A stretch of DNA of 64,000 bases from Arenicola marina (GCA_964019135.1 OZ025257.1:24288352-24352351); one strand, 5' to 3'; positions 47,760-60,831 are shown, counted from the stretch's first letter. Numbers and translations are program-made. Notes: generated by a model not told the origin, from the sequence alone.

Positions 47760-48250
47760 TCAACAGATGTCGATCTCTTGCAGTGTTTTCATGCTGCAAT
47801 GGTGTTTAAAACAAGAAACACCCAGCGCGTTGTTTATGGATAGGATACGCAAAATGAGTTTCGTGGGATTCACGAGAAAGACAAATTACTTCTAGTGTGA
47901 TCATGGGATATATAGAAATGACGCTATGTATTTTGCATACGAATTGTTTCGTATACAGTTTCTAGTAATGAATGTTGTGATCTACGTTTTGAAGCGAAAT
48001 GTGTATCTGTTTTGGCTGGACTTTTCCATCGGGCGTCAAACTTCCAGTTGGTCGTCTATTATGGCTGTAACTCGTTTCAGAGAAGCTCACTTATTGCTCA
48101 TGATTGGTATTGACTGTGCTTGTCGATTTCGTCACAGAAAGAAGATTGTTCAACAAGGAAAATAGTTTGGCCTCCCTTGAGTCAATCGCAATTGATCACC
48201 TCGCTAAAACAGTACATTCTTGAAAATTAATGTACAGTTTAGACAATAGG
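47760..48250 (+). repeat. Dispersed repeat family R, diverged copy
   Basis: An older relative of 5222-5680 and 53838-54290. The landmarks (GCGCGTTGTTTATGGATAGG, GTTTCGTGGGATTCACGAGA, a 79-codon open stretch, then TGACGTCATAAC) are in the same order, with many substitutions. Confidence 0.65.
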
Positions 48251-48322
48251 ATGACGTCATAACTATTTTAACACGGGTGAAATCACGCCGTGAGGTGCAG
48301 TCCGACTATACCCTCCAATGAA

Positions 48323-48799
48323 AGGTGAAATGAAAAGCCCAATCCCAAGGAACGCAAATACCCCTTGCCCTTGCCCCCGCCCCCCTCCCCCCTCCCCCCC
48401 CCCCAAGTAAGTGGACTTCCCTCCAGAGAGGCGAAAGGTAGAGATAAATACAACTCAAAGAAAAGTTTCAGAAACTTTGTGTCAGCAGAAACTTTAGCTG
48501 TGTACGGGTCGGTTTCGGACACAAGGTTTTTAGGTGTGTACTGGGCTTTAGATATCTTTATTGGCACTGGCATTAGGCCCAGTACACACCTAAAAGTTTC
48601 CGAAACTTTGTGTCCGAAACCTACCCGTACACACCTAAAGTTTCTGCGACACAAAGTTTCCGAAACTTTTCTTTCAGTTGTATTTACCTCTACCTTTCGC
48701 CCTCTCTCTGGAGTTAAGTCCACTTACTGGGGGAGGAGGGGGAGGGGGGGGGGGGCAAGGGGGGCTTGCGTTCCTCGGAATTGGGCTTTTCATTTTACC
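48323..48799. mobile_element. Foldback element with arms of about 225 bp
   Basis: The left arm (about 48323-48545) and right arm (about 48572-48799) are imperfect reverse complements. Outermost is a GGGCTTTTCAT-type end, then a C- or G-run, the GAGGCGAAAGGTAGAG block and the GTTTCCGAAACTTTG motifs. The centre holds AGGTGTGTACTGGGC facing GGCCCAGTACACACCT. It looks like two inverted element ends meeting around a 26-base loop. Confidence 0.75.
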
Positions 48800-49076
48800 G
48801 TGAACTGGGAATGGAGTATTAGCCGACCGCCGTGATCAAGGATTTTCATTAAACGTGAACTGGGAATTTTAATATTAAATAACCGTGAATCGGGAAATCG
48901 TCAATTTAGTATCGTGTATCCGCCCTTCATTTGCATGCGGAGAGTTCTGCTTTTAATTCATCGTGATCTGGGAAATTAGTCTTCGTGATCTGGGAACATG
49001 ACCCCCCCTTGCCTCCCCCCTTACTGGATTTATGCGACACAGAGTATCAGCATTTTTACTTATGTCACTTCTTTGG

Positions 49077-49515
49077 CTAATGGACATTAGCATCAAATAG
49101 CTGACAATCGAGAACCACTGGCTTCCTGTGGAGCTGCTGTTGTTTTATTGAATATTTTGCGACGAAGGCGGCGACGACTACATCCTCAAACATGGGTCCG
49201 TGAGTGGATTCGTAATCGTCCTCAGCAAGGCAATCGGCAACCACATAAAATTGCGTCTCTGAGTCCATTGTCAGGTTCCATGACTGCGTATTAATCTGGT
49301 GTTGTCACATGATCCCACTCGCTGCCACGTGACAGTGAGTCGAGTACTCATTGGTTGTAATACTAATGATGTGGAAACTTTGTTTCCCAAATTCAAACAT
49401 GGTAAAACTTCGGGCACAAAGTTTCGGAAACAAAGTTTCGGGAACATCCCGGTACACACCAGCGTGTTTCAACAGAAACAAAGTTTCGGAAACTTTTTTA
49501 GGTGTGTACTGGGCT
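49077..49515 (-). mobile_element. Possible Harbinger-like DNA transposon end with short ORF
   Basis: The end at 49515 (minus strand GCCCAGTACACACCTAAAAA, then GTTTCCGAAACTTTGTTTC) matches the centre of the foldback at 48323-48799. Just inside it the minus strand encodes 63 residues (49077-49268) starting MDSETQFYVVADCLAEDDYE. Short acidic-then-helical openings like this occur in some PIF/Harbinger proteins, but the match is only impressionistic. The other end of the element was not found. Confidence 0.35.
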
Positions 49516-49808
49516 TTACCAAGCGTGACATCACTCCCGGGTACTTACATTGCTGGGTTTGAGGGGGTTCCGAAGTAGAGACCCCCCCCCTCTTTTCATC
49601 GCCAAAATCCGCTCGGTCGTGGCGTTTTACCGCCAAAGTCCGCTTCGACCTCGTGAGTTGTCTTTCTCAGCGGCCCTTTATTCTTTCAATTTAACTCAGG
49701 TTACATATATACTTACCGTCAAACGATACCTTCCAGACAATTGCCCGAGGGACCGCTTCTTATTGTCAACTGATCCCTCAGGATAGATATGTTCCTTTAT
49801 GTAGCTAA

Positions 49809-50030
49809 TCAGGGGCGGATCTAGGAGGGGTGTTTAGGGGGGTTGCACCCCCAGCCCCGCCCCCCTTTGAACATTTTTGAAGTCCCTTTTCCTTAATCGT
49901 GAGTATAAAATTGACAATCATAGATGATGGTGGGTACAAGTGAGAAATACTCATCTCTGAAACTGACAAGAAAGTGTCATGCTGCTTTGTTTGTCCGACT
50001 TGTTTGTCCGACATGACGCACGTACGCGTG
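49809..50030 (+). mobile_element. hAT-like transposon end or MITE fragment
   Basis: Starts CAGGGGCGGATCTAGGAGGG, a form common at hAT termini. The body (CTTAATCGTGAGTATAAAAT through TTTGTCCGACTTGTTTGTCC) recurs, diverged, at about 14690-14830 and 24736-24876. No matching right end was identified. Confidence 0.5.
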
Positions 50031-50569
50031 GAAAGGCTTTTCTCACCACATGAATTTTTTTCCATATTTACTTCTAAATGACTGCTACATGGAAATGATA
50101 TGCAACTAATCAAAACCCTAACCTTGTAGGTATGGGTTTTGATGTCAAAGCTACCTTAGCAGATGCTGATTCGCAGGGTCTCTCATTTTAGGCGGGTTGC
50201 GCTATGGGGAAGGGGAGCGGGGGGGGGGCGTGTCATACTATGGGCTGTAGCAATAAAATATCGCACGTAATCCTATGTTCTGCTTGTTGTTTAAATAAAT
50301 TTGGATACTTGCTGTATAATTTCCTATCGCCCACATAGCCAAACATGGGTACCGATTTTTTTCTGGCATGGGGTTGAAAATGTGGGGTTTTTCATTACTT
50401 ATCATGGAGATGGTTTCTATTGGTGTGTAACCTAAACGCAAAAGTATTATTCGTTTATATTTCTGTAAAGTTCAATTATAATTGCAATTGAACACAATTA
50501 TTAGGAACCTGAACGACACGAATATACTGTGCACTACTGGTTATTCGGAGTTATGTAAATAAAGGTGGT

Positions 50570-52418
50570 TTGTCCAGCCAAGTGCCGAAAATTAAATGCA
50601 TGACGTACCGAAAACCGTACAAAAATAAAAGTGCCAAAGCGCGTAAACAGAGGTGTATTAGCCTTTTACAAATGCGACTGACATGACAGATTAAGGCTAA
50701 GATCTGCCGTAGTCTAAAATCCTCGAGAAGACACAAGTATGGTTCGCGTATGAGCAACTTCTTATATTCTTTACAATTCGTCAGGTCTGTCTTACTCTGC
50801 CAGTTCTGGCAAACGCACTAAATTACCTTTTTGGAAAATTGTTCAATTAAGGCCTCAGGATCTCCAAGTTGTTGCTGAAACCAGGCATAGCCGAATCCAT
50901 AAGAGAAAAGTCAGTGCTTGAGTTTAGAAACCCAGGTCATACGACCAGCTTCTGTCAGCCTAAATAACATATTGCAAGTACTTTTCTTAAGTCTGGTTTC
51001 AGGCCTTTATTAACAATTTCACCCAGTATTTAACACAACTAATTGTACACCTTACCCTTAAAGGTAATCTACCGCAATCACCATAAACCGCTGATTTCGG
51101 TGTACTCCATGGTACGCCCAAGACATATTAAAAAAATTTAGTGTCCACACGTTCTATACAATCTTTGACATCGTAACCCTAAACTTCTGCACCGTATGTA
51201 AGAATGGGTACTATCATTGTGTCAAAGAGATCAAAATATGTCTCTACCTCCAAACCACCCTTTTTTTTGAAATTTCTTCAATAATTTTCACTGTTTTACC
51301 CGCTTGGGAGGCGAGAGTTTTTTGAGCCACAGACCACATCAATTTGGAAGAAAATATGATACCTAAATATTTATAGTAAGACACAACCTGTAGAGGCTTT
51401 CCCTTGTAGTACCATTTTTCATTGCTTCTCAAGGGTTCACCATTCCTAAATACAATAATCTTACTTTTATCCACATTGATTTGCAATCCCCATTTGCTAC
51501 TAAAGTCTTCTAAAACATTTAATAGCTTCTGTAAACGACCCACTGCGTCCGTTCCATTAACAATATCATCTGCAAACATTAACTGAATTACATTAGGGAA
51601 GACCTCATTCACATACACACCCTCACAGCCGGCTTTCTTACATGTACATGCAAGTTCATTTAAATACATATTAAAGAGAAAGGGACTCAATATACACCCT
51701 TGCCGCGTACCAATATTGTTGGTAAACGAGTCGGTAAGACCCTTAGAGGTTTGCACGCAGGACTGCAGTTTGGTATACATTGATTGTAATACTTTCATTA
51801 AATAACCATGCACTCCCTTACTGTATAGTCTGAACCATAGTTGCTTGTGTGGAACCCTGTCGAAAGCTTTCGAAAAATCAATAAATGGGCAGTAGAATCT
51901 TCCCCTTGCTTTTGACAAGTACTTTGAAAAAAAATTGATCTACTGTACTCCTCCCCCTCCTAAAGCCAGCTTGTTCCTCAAGAAACTTGTCAGTCTTCTG
52001 CCCATGTAACACACCTTTCATTTACAACTTTGGTGAATAATTTAGCCAAGTTGGGTAATAGTGAAATACCCCTGTAATTATTCACACTATTTATAGAACC
52101 TGCTTTATGTAACGGAGATATCATGGCTTCACACCAACAAGCAGGGTAATACCTATATTGGTAGCATGACAGACTTAATCCCTTAATCATCTCATTCACA
52201 ATACCATCAATACCAGGTGCCTTTTGAATGGGCAGGCCATTTATGGCTCTACTGACTTCATCATGAGTTATAATCTCATTGAGTATAACTGGCTCATTAG
52301 CTTGGCATTTCTCACAATAAGAATCATGACCAGCTAACGTCGCGTCTACATTTTCTTGTGCATCAGTATCTATATCTGGGTTCCCTCCAAGTAAATTATT
52401 AAAGTATGTCTTCAACAT
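50570..52418 (-). mobile_element. LINE reverse-transcriptase element, copy A' (longer)
   Basis: The same element as 2736-3700, but running on past the palm into the thumb and C-terminal region: 'KSKIIVFRNGE', 'VVSYYKYLGIIFSSKLMWS', then degraded frames and a tail-like 'LCLLEDFRLRQILAL' near 50700. The RT motifs (KAPGIDG, GFRRGRST, FSKAFDRV, GTRQGCILSP, FADD) are all present. The frame break near 51990-52020 is shared with copy A. A further small deletion near 51925 is private to this copy. Because this copy extends left of the 51472/2736 match point, it is the more original of the two. Confidence 0.88.
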
Positions 52419-53496
52419 TGTGTGTTCCTGTTTTATACAATAAATGAACTAGCAAATGAACATTTTAATCATTCAATCCTTGTTTTCATATTTCACGTTT
52501 TAGTAAGAGTCGAGTGTCGTTTGTTATTCGCCTCAGTCACTGACAGTCATCAGAACTGTTTGGAATTCAAGTGACTCAATCAAGAGCTTAAAATTGTGTT
52601 AAATACTAAGTTAGGCAACATTTTTCTGGGTAACTACATTATTCTTTTAGTGACTGCACAACATTTTTCAAAGTTAAACAATGTATGCATGCCAGGACAC
52701 AACACCAGTGCTGAGATGGTCAAAATACGACCGTGACATTATTAAATGTCAAGACGTCAAAAAACGATCGTTACAAGAACATGTCTTTATATCTCAAAAA
52801 AATGTTGTTTGGTTGTATCGTGCACCACATTTAGCCAACGCAGCATTTGTTGTGATATCTTTTCATTTATGCCTGAACGCAGAAAACAACACGAGCAAAG
52901 AAAAAAAAGATATGAGTGATGTTTGACCGTCACGACCGTTACATACATGATAGTCTGAATTATTGGTTATTGCATTACCTTCTGCGCCCTGTAAATGTTA
53001 CATTTCGATAGAGGACCAAACAATGCAACTAAATCATGGGAAGTTACTTGAAAAAGTGTTTTCTAAAGTAAATTTGCGGTCATTGTTCATGTCAAAAGTT
53101 ACGACCGTTACAATTTTTGACATCACGACCGTTACGTTATGAAGCTGTTTTTCAACAAAACTAGTAAATTTACTATATTTTATCCTTAATAATATAAGAA
53201 AAGATACATTTACCCACTATACTCCGGCAAAATTAACCGTTGGTTTGGCATTTTAAAAGTCAGGGTCCATGTCACACTTTTTGCAATAGACCGTGGATAC
53301 ACTCATCTTAGAACCCACGCAATGTATTATTGTAGCAATGGCAAGCTTGAGTCATACGTGATCTAAGCTGAAACAATGGTTCGCCCTGACATGGAAGAAC
53401 GTCGGACCATGCAGCCACAAGTCAGTTTAGTTCATCTTCAGATTGCAAGAATGAAGTCGTGTTTCGCATCAAGGCGCGTTGGCTAATTCGCATGGA

Positions 53497-53834
53497 TTAT
53501 GTGTCCTTATACAGACGATAATGGTCATTTAAATGTGGAATAGGATACAATGGTTCACATTATTGGATACTGAAAGGATATGATACGCAGCGATGTTGCC
53601 ATGGTGTTTGTCACAAGTCTTTTAAATGTGGAATATGATACAATGGTTCACATTATTGGATAATGAAAGAATATGATACGCAGCGATGCTGCCATGGTGT
53701 TTGACACAAGTTATGTGTCCTTATACAGACGATAATGGTCATTTAAATGTGGAATAGGATACAATGGTTCACATTATTGGATACTGAAAGGATATGATAC
53801 GCAGCGATGTTGTTATGGTGTTTGACACAAGTCA
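53497..53834 (+). repeat. Tandem repeat of about 94 bp, copy A' (about 3 units)
   Basis: Counterpart of 4779-5217 with one unit fewer and several private substitutions. Confidence 0.85.
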
Positions 53835-55529
53835 CATCCAGTGCGTTGTTGATGGATAGGATATGAATTGCAAACGAGTTTCGTGGGATTCACGAGAAAG
53901 AAAAAGGATTTCTAGTGTGATTATAGGATATAAGGAAATGTCGGTATGTATTTTACATATGAATTACATATGATCTCAAATTCAGTTTTTCAAGTGGATA
54001 TTCTGATCTATGCTTGTTTTGAGGAGAAATTTGTATCTGTTTTTGCTGGATCTTTCCGTCGGGCGTCAAGTTTCCAGTTCATCATCCATTGTGGTTGTGA
54101 CCTATTTCAGACAAGCTCACTTATTGCTCATGATTGGCATTGATTGCGATGGTCGATTTCGTAACAGAAGGACGATTGTTCAACAGAAAAATTGTTTGGT
54201 CTCCTTGAGTCAATCGCAATTTATCAGCTCGCTAAAACAGTACATTCGTGAAAAATAATGTACAGTTTAGACAATAGAATGACGTCATAGCAGTACTTTA
54301 AGCGTAAGTTAATGTCCGAAGAACGCGACATTACCGGATAATAATGGTTATCCGTGTTATCCATTGTTATCCGGTAATGTTGTTTTCCGAGGTCATTAAC
54401 TTATGTAATACTTATGTAAAATCCTTCTGACTCAAACCCACTACATTACAGACAAATAATGTCGTGAGAGGACAATAGAGTCACGTCATCAGTGTATTTT
54501 ACATGTGCCGGTTTATAGGCCCGGTTTATCCCGGTTCTGAAAACCGGGTACAATAACCGTAGACAACCCTGGGCAATCGTAGCCGTAGTCGATCCGGGGT
54601 GTACTGTGGTGAACCGTAGGTCGCCCCCGGACAATGCAGCCGAACGTAAGATTATTTTCTTCTTTTACTGCAGATGCATATTTCCTACCATTTGGCACAA
54701 GAAAATGGCAGCTCTAGCGTGTTTTCTGATTTGTGACGATTTTTGTACAAAATGGCCACAATTTCCGATGGAGGACCATCAAAGGGGCCGAAGCAACCCA
54801 GGGCCCAAACCCTGGGCCCAAACCCTGGGCCCAAACCCTGGGCCCAAACCCTGGTCCCAAACCCTGGCCCCCTGGCGGGGGGGGGGTACGGTAATCCAAG
54901 GGGGTACTTGATCATGGCCATGCTGTTTGCTCTATGACATGCTGTATCCGCTGTTCCCCCACACGCCCTTTACCACATATATGGATAGTTTCACCCATGC
55001 CAAGCCAAGCAGACAATGGATTGGTCATGGCTATTTTCAGCCTATGACAAAGTGTCCCTTAATCCACATGGCCCGATAATCCCAAGCTAAGCTAAGGGAC
55101 ACTTGGTCACGACTATTCTGTCTTTACAATCTGCCCCCCCACACTCCCACGTCACCAATAGGGATCGCTTCACCCTTGCTGACCTTGCTTCAGCCTATGA
55201 CAATGCCCCCCCCCACCCCCAACAAGTGACTTTCCCCGCGTAGACCCGTACTGCAGGGGGGGGGGGGGTCACTATAATAATAACAATAATTTTTTACCAT
55301 GAAGAGTACACAAATCGAAATAATACAAAACTTGTTGGCAAGGAGCTAAAGCCGAGGCTTATTCCCTCAAAGAAAAAAGAACAAAAAACAAAAAAACAGG
55401 ACAAACGGAACAGGGAACAGTACTACAACAATCTAGATAGTATATGTATTTGGCCAAATCGTTGCGCTATAATAGTTTTTCGATGAACAAATTAACAGAT
55501 ATGATTATATGGAGATGGCTAGTTACACA

Positions 55530-56030
55530 TCACAGGTAACAATCACTCGTATCGATTACATTTAACAAACTATCCTTAGTATTTCTCTTAAAAAGTTGAA
55601 GCGATGATTGAAAGTTTACCTTACCAAACCATTTATTAAATATATATATCCCATTATATCTCATATATATTTTCTTGCATTGACATTTATGTTTAGGAAC
55701 CTGTAATAGCTGCGACCTTCTAGTGTTATACTTATGTATGTCAGCATTTCTTATAAACAAATCTTGTATGATAAGAAGCTGCAATCCATTGTATTGTTTA
55801 TATGTAAATAATAACACGCTAATCTCGTATAATGATGTGAGCGGTAGAATCTTATATTCATTTACGAATAACGGTGCTGAATGGGCCCATTTATTAACTC
55901 CGGACAATATGCGAACTGCTTTTTTTTTTTTAATCTTTTCAAATCAGATGGTGTATTAGCTTGGGTTAAAAAGCTAATACACCAGGCTCCCCATACTTCA
56001 ATACAATATATTAGATATGGAGATCTTGGT
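55530..56030 (-). mobile_element. LINE 3' fragment, copy A'
   Basis: Counterpart of 6922-7430, with the same 'ILPLTSLYEISVLL', 'HKYNTRRS' and 'SLQLFKRNTKDSLL' landmarks. It is not intact. Confidence 0.75.
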
Positions 56031-56118
56031 TTAAAAACGATGAATTTAGAAACTATAAACGAAAGTGTAAGCAGGTGGCACGAACGAAATTGCGAAAAAG
56101 AACTGAAGCTTTCATTCC

Positions 56119-56124
56119 TTTATT
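56119..56124 (-). terminator. Poly(A) signal of G4
   Basis: AATAAA on the minus strand, 20 bases past the G4 stop codon. Confidence 0.75.
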
Positions 56125-56144
56125 GCGATAATATTGCAACCAAA

Positions 56145-58515
56145 TCAAGCAAACACACTGATGAGGGTACCGCCGATTCGGACTGCCGTGGAAAGCAGAT
56201 TGAGCCATTTGCTCTGAGGAACCATCACATCGGGCATCTTATTCCCCGTCAGGAGGTCAACGAGTGCCTTGAGGACAGCCTCGCTCTCAGCCGGGGTCAG
56301 TTCAAGGTCACCCAACGCCACAGCAGTGCTGGAAAGAAGCGGCATACGGAAGGATTAAAGTAGTGAGCAGGCAGGCATCCTTCATAGAGCAATTACATAA
56401 CCTTTGTAGCTATTTATAGCGTTATGCAAATGCCTAGCAAGTCACGGGCTGGATACTAACGTTTCTAGGATCAGCTTCGCCACCTCCGCAGTCTTTCCCT
56501 CCGATACCATCTTCTCCACTGAAAGAGAAGTATTAACAGTCATAAATAATCAAGTGCCAGTGGAATACGGAAGGCAATTTAGGTTGGGGGCCCTCGGGAC
56601 CCTTAGTAATTAACCAACGACCACAGTAGAACGGTTCTTACCGAAAGCCGCCAGTCGACCGTCCATGACGACCTCTTCCACGACCTTGTTGATGGCCGCC
56701 ATGTGTAGCAGCTCATCGGCATCCTCTTCTGCAACAAAACACCAGGGTCAGTGAAGGTGGTTAAAGGCCCCCCGGGTCGGTGAAGGTGAAGGTGGCACAA
56801 GGATCCCAGCGTGAGTGAAGGTGGCACACGGCTGGATATAAGCGCAAGGCTGAGGCAGGACTGTCAGAGGGAACATGAAGCGGAGAGGTAGATTTGGTTT
56901 ACTTACTGAAGAAAGAGATGAAGCCAGAGACGAAATCTTCAGACGCCGTGGCCTCCGTCAGTCCGATGACGATCTCAGCCACCTCGGGAAGGGCCTTCAT
57001 CAACTTCCGCGTCACCATAACCTTGATTGGGGCCGGCAAGGCCAAGCTCTGCACGGACGCTTCAAAACCACCCTGCAAGAAGTCTACAATGGCCCCAATG
57101 CCGGCTTCAATCTGTGGAAGGGCGGCCGACAAGTCGCAAGTGATCTGTCCTGTGGCGAATGGAGCCATGTACTTGTGGATGGAGATGGCCACCATCTGGA
57201 AGAGCTCGACCACTGGTCTCTCCAGGAAGAGTTCCTGGCTTATTAAAGTCTGAATTTCATCAAAGAGGCCATCCATCGGGATATCTCCTGGGGAAGGACA
57301 AAACTGCATTCAGGATTGTATTCATCGTTAGCGTATGAAACAAAAGGAATGCAAGAACTGGCCAGAGGTAGTATTATGTAATATTTCAAAGCTGTAGGTT
57401 CAACTTCGCATATTAAAGACAAGGTAACTGGATCATAAAAAAGTTTCTCACCGATGGCAGATTCGAATACCATTACTTTCTCCTGTAGTGCTGCAGAGAT
57501 GAAGTCCACCACCTCCTTCATGTGGGCCGCCACGTCCACCATGGACGGCTTCTTGCCCATCCCACCACCATGACCTCCCTTTCGACGCGCAATCATCTCC
57601 TCCACGGATTCAATGGATTCCATCGACTCCCCGCTAGCCTTGCCAGGCTTCAGATGGTGCAGATGGTCGATTTCACCAATCTCCTTCCCGGCCAGGAGCA
57701 TATCCTCCACCACCAGGTTCCGCACCAGATGTTCCACAAAGCCTGGAAGCAGAAGGAAGGAATCGTTCATTGCACGGGTACCAGTGGAATAACGAATAGA
57801 ATAAACTAGAATTCATGCCAGTTGCTGGAGAATGAAGCTCACTTACCGATGACGGCATGCACTGCAACCGCTTGTCCGCATTCTGCAGGCACCATCTTTT
57901 CCGTCACGGTGGCGGCAATGATTTCAAAGGCTTTCCAAGTCTTTATTGGATCCACAGCAGTGATCGGCATCGTGTAGTCTACCCCGACGGCGTCCAGCTT
58001 ATCCGCCAATGCAACTGCCACTATAAAAACATGTAACGTTATCTTCGCAAGCTATCAATGGTATAGACGGAGAAAGTACGAGAATATATTTAGAGGGAGT
58101 TATCTTACTTAAAGATGCCACGGTCTTCGAACAGTCATTATTAGAAGCACCAACGGGAGTTATTCAACTGGCTAACTGTATATTCGTGGATATTCGTAAA
58201 TAAAAATAAATAAATGTTTGGCTTTCTCAATAACAGCTTCATGCTCACGGTCGTTGCCCACCGGGGCCAGCAGAGTGACCAGCTCAGAGTTGGTGCGGCG
58301 GAAAAGGCGGATGCGTCCACCTAAGACGAAAGGTCATGAACCCCACATTAAGCATAAACATCCACTAAAGCACAAATTTTGTCTCCCATCAATATATATG
58401 TATATCAAAAAAAACTAAGCTAATCACAAAGATAAATTGCATGGATTTACTCAACCCATTGCTTACCATGAACGACGGCGGCCATGCAGATCAGAGAAAG
58501 AAGAAACAGCTTCAT
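56145..58515 (-). CDS. G4: secreted 431-residue protein of unrecognised family (tandem copy 4, pure type X)
   Basis: Exons in transcription order: 58467-58515, 58249-58320, 57847-58020, 57452-57742, 56907-57287, 56642-56728, 56461-56518 and 56145-56328 (431 residues). Intron 5 is the short form (178 bp) with only a few degenerate GGTCAGTGAAGGTG motifs, so it represents the state before minisatellite growth. Residue 34 onward is VTLLAPVG, as in G3, whereas G1/G2 read VALLAPVG. Otherwise the protein is nearly identical to G1 over exons 3-8. The reading frame, splice sites, signal peptide, C88 and C246 are intact. G4 sits 9 kb beyond the disordered-protein exons, on the same strand. Confidence 0.85.
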
Positions 58516-58517
58516 GG

Positions 58518-58661
58518 TGACGTCGGGAGGTCTGAAGAGACTGGAAGAGGACGATCGATGGTCACAGGGGCTGAGTGATGACAGGTGGAGACGGACCCCT
58601 TTTATAGCCCCCTGTTGTGAGTTGTCTCAGAGAGGAGTGGCGTCTGGTTGAAGCTCATTGG
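58518..58661 (-). promoter_or_regulatory. G4 promoter: CCAAT and TATA box, CRE mutated
   Basis: CCAAT is at 58657-58661 and TATAAAAG at 58599-58606. The CRE before the ATG reads CGACGTCA on the transcribed strand (TGACGTCG on plus, 58518-58525), so the palindrome is broken only in this copy. Confidence 0.75.
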
Positions 58662-60831
58662 ATGAAGCATGCCCAGAGGAGTGGTGGGTACCCAGGTACC
58701 GAGAGGTGTGGAAAGCCATGACGTGTCCAATCTGAAAAATTGTTGGTAAAATGTTAATTATACATTGCGACATGTTCGTATTTTCCGTCATATTACCTTT
58801 CATTCGATAGTTACTTTCGGCCTTAGCCTCACCTGGGAGCTCCATTATATCTTTTTTGTCGGCTACTTCTTCAATGCATTCGCATACTCGCCCGCCAGGG
58901 CGGCGCTCGCAAATTGATGGGACCAATGCCCCGCGTATTTCTACAAATGAGTGCCGGGGAGTCTAATAACCTAATAACACAAGGTACCCTATGTAAACAA
59001 AGTAAACAGTTCCCTCTCAGTTTGTCAAAATGCTGCACTGACGTATTAAATACGCCAGGTTCCCTACGGTGACACGAAGACTTTTTCAAGAGGCAATGTA
59101 TTGCCGGGTTGTGCGTCACATGAGGTCTCGAGTTCGTGCATTACTTCAATCAATTAAATCTCTTCTGTAGTATGACGTCAGTTTATGAAATAATGGTTAT
59201 GCTTTAGTGTCAAAAATGATTGACGGCTGACAATTGGGTGAGTTCTTGTGTGCGAGCCTAGTAGTCGGAGTACGCGGAACGCATAACCGAACGCGGAGAT
59301 TGTGTGGTCCGATAGCGCCGTCACGTGGAGCAATTTACTCTCGGATATCTTCTAGATGTACTAGTTAAAGAACGAGCTGGAGTGCATTCTCTAAAATCAA
59401 GCACGAGACGCGAAAGCGTCGAGTGGTTTATTTGGTGTACTGGGAATAGGGCATATAGCAGTCTGCGAATTCCTCGATATTCGCGATATTACCATTACGG
59501 CCTTCTTTTCACGCCCAGATTTAAAATCTCCCAACCTTGGAGATTTGATATTACTCTCCCTAATTTTTGAGGATTCGCGATTCAGAAGGGGTATCCCCCG
59601 CCCCCTCTCTTTATTGCGAACTGGGAATGTTGATATTTGATAACCGGTAATCGGGAAATCGCTAATTTATATCATGTATCCGCCCTCATTATCACATGCA
59701 GGGAGTTCATCTTGTAACTCACTGTGAACTGTGAATAAAGATATGTATTCTTCATGATCTGGGAACATGACCCCCCCTCCCCCTCCTTCGATGCCCGCAA
59801 CCAGTGTCTGGGTCGCTTTGCCTCCTCTATCATAAAAGAACGAAACAATAATTGTTATTATTGCGAGTTGATTATTGTGGTAACTGGTACAATAAGGCTG
59901 CACAGTTCTCACGGGTTCTATTTCCGGTTTAGGTGCCTTGGGGACCAAAAAAACCCCACAAAAAACACGTGCTCTAAGAACGAGTGTCCATCACGCTGGT
60001 TCCCTGCTACAGCTGCGGGACGCGCACTCATTGTAGTCAATGTTTCAGCTTTGGGAACCGGCTGGCTGCGCGGTTTAATGGCGCGTAAGGAATCGTGTGA
60101 GTGTCAAAGTGTATTTTATTTGTTTTGATCCAGGCATTCTTAACTATAAACTACAAAACTACAAACTAGCCGGGACGGGACCGGTTATTGCAGCTTACAT
60201 CATGGGGATCGATTGTTTTCTAAATAACTAAACGTAGCGGCAAGATATAGTTAAAGATAAGACACTGATCTTCCATAATGCATGTGGTCCGTTCGATGGT
60301 ACCATTGGAAGCGTTGTATTTTGAGGCAAATCGTCGATGTGTACATTTCGTCGACAAATGGGGCACCATTGTGTTCGCCTGCTCAGTCTCCGCCAGCTCA
60401 TACTATGTTTTTTTACGTAACCATAGACATGATGAATACCGAGTGCAGTCATGCGAGTCATGGTGAGTATTTCGCCATACGACAGGAAAAGCCCCACGCA
60501 ACCGATTAGCTCACCTGACACCGAGCCTGGAGTCAGAGTATAATCGTCTCATCTCTTCCAGGAAGAGAAAAGCTCATCCAAGAATAAAAAATATGAGCGA
60601 TGAATCGATCCGACAAGTTGGAAGAGTAGTTTCAATACGGTCAACGCAAACTCACATATAGCTCACAATTTTGAACGGGGCACATCGGCATACCGAAATG
60701 ATGCGCGCGCACCCATACCAGGGTGAAGGAAGGGTCGGGCGGTGAACCGAGGCGTAATGTGCGTATTCGGTCCACCCTAGGGATACACCCGGGTTACCAA
60801 AGAAATGCGCCCAGTGTCACATTGGCATATC
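58662..60831. other. Upstream block U' of G4
   Basis: Paralogue of 32738-34884. It holds extra sequence around 59490-59690 that replaces the right arm of the hairpin seen at 33434-33542, and lacks about 90 bases matching 34110-34210. No gene is seen. Confidence 0.6.

Larger units (their letters stand above)
51472..58215. repeat. Segmental duplication: block A' plus the 3' body of G4 matches 2736-9615
   Basis: Order and sequence match 2736-9615: RT LINE, about 94-bp repeat, family R, hairpin, 13-bp repeat, LINE tail and gene exons 8 to 3. Offset is about 48.6-48.7 kb and varies with array copy number. The left edge falls within the LINE. The right edge is at the end of intron 2, where G1 switches to the G2 type. 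Confidence 0.92.
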
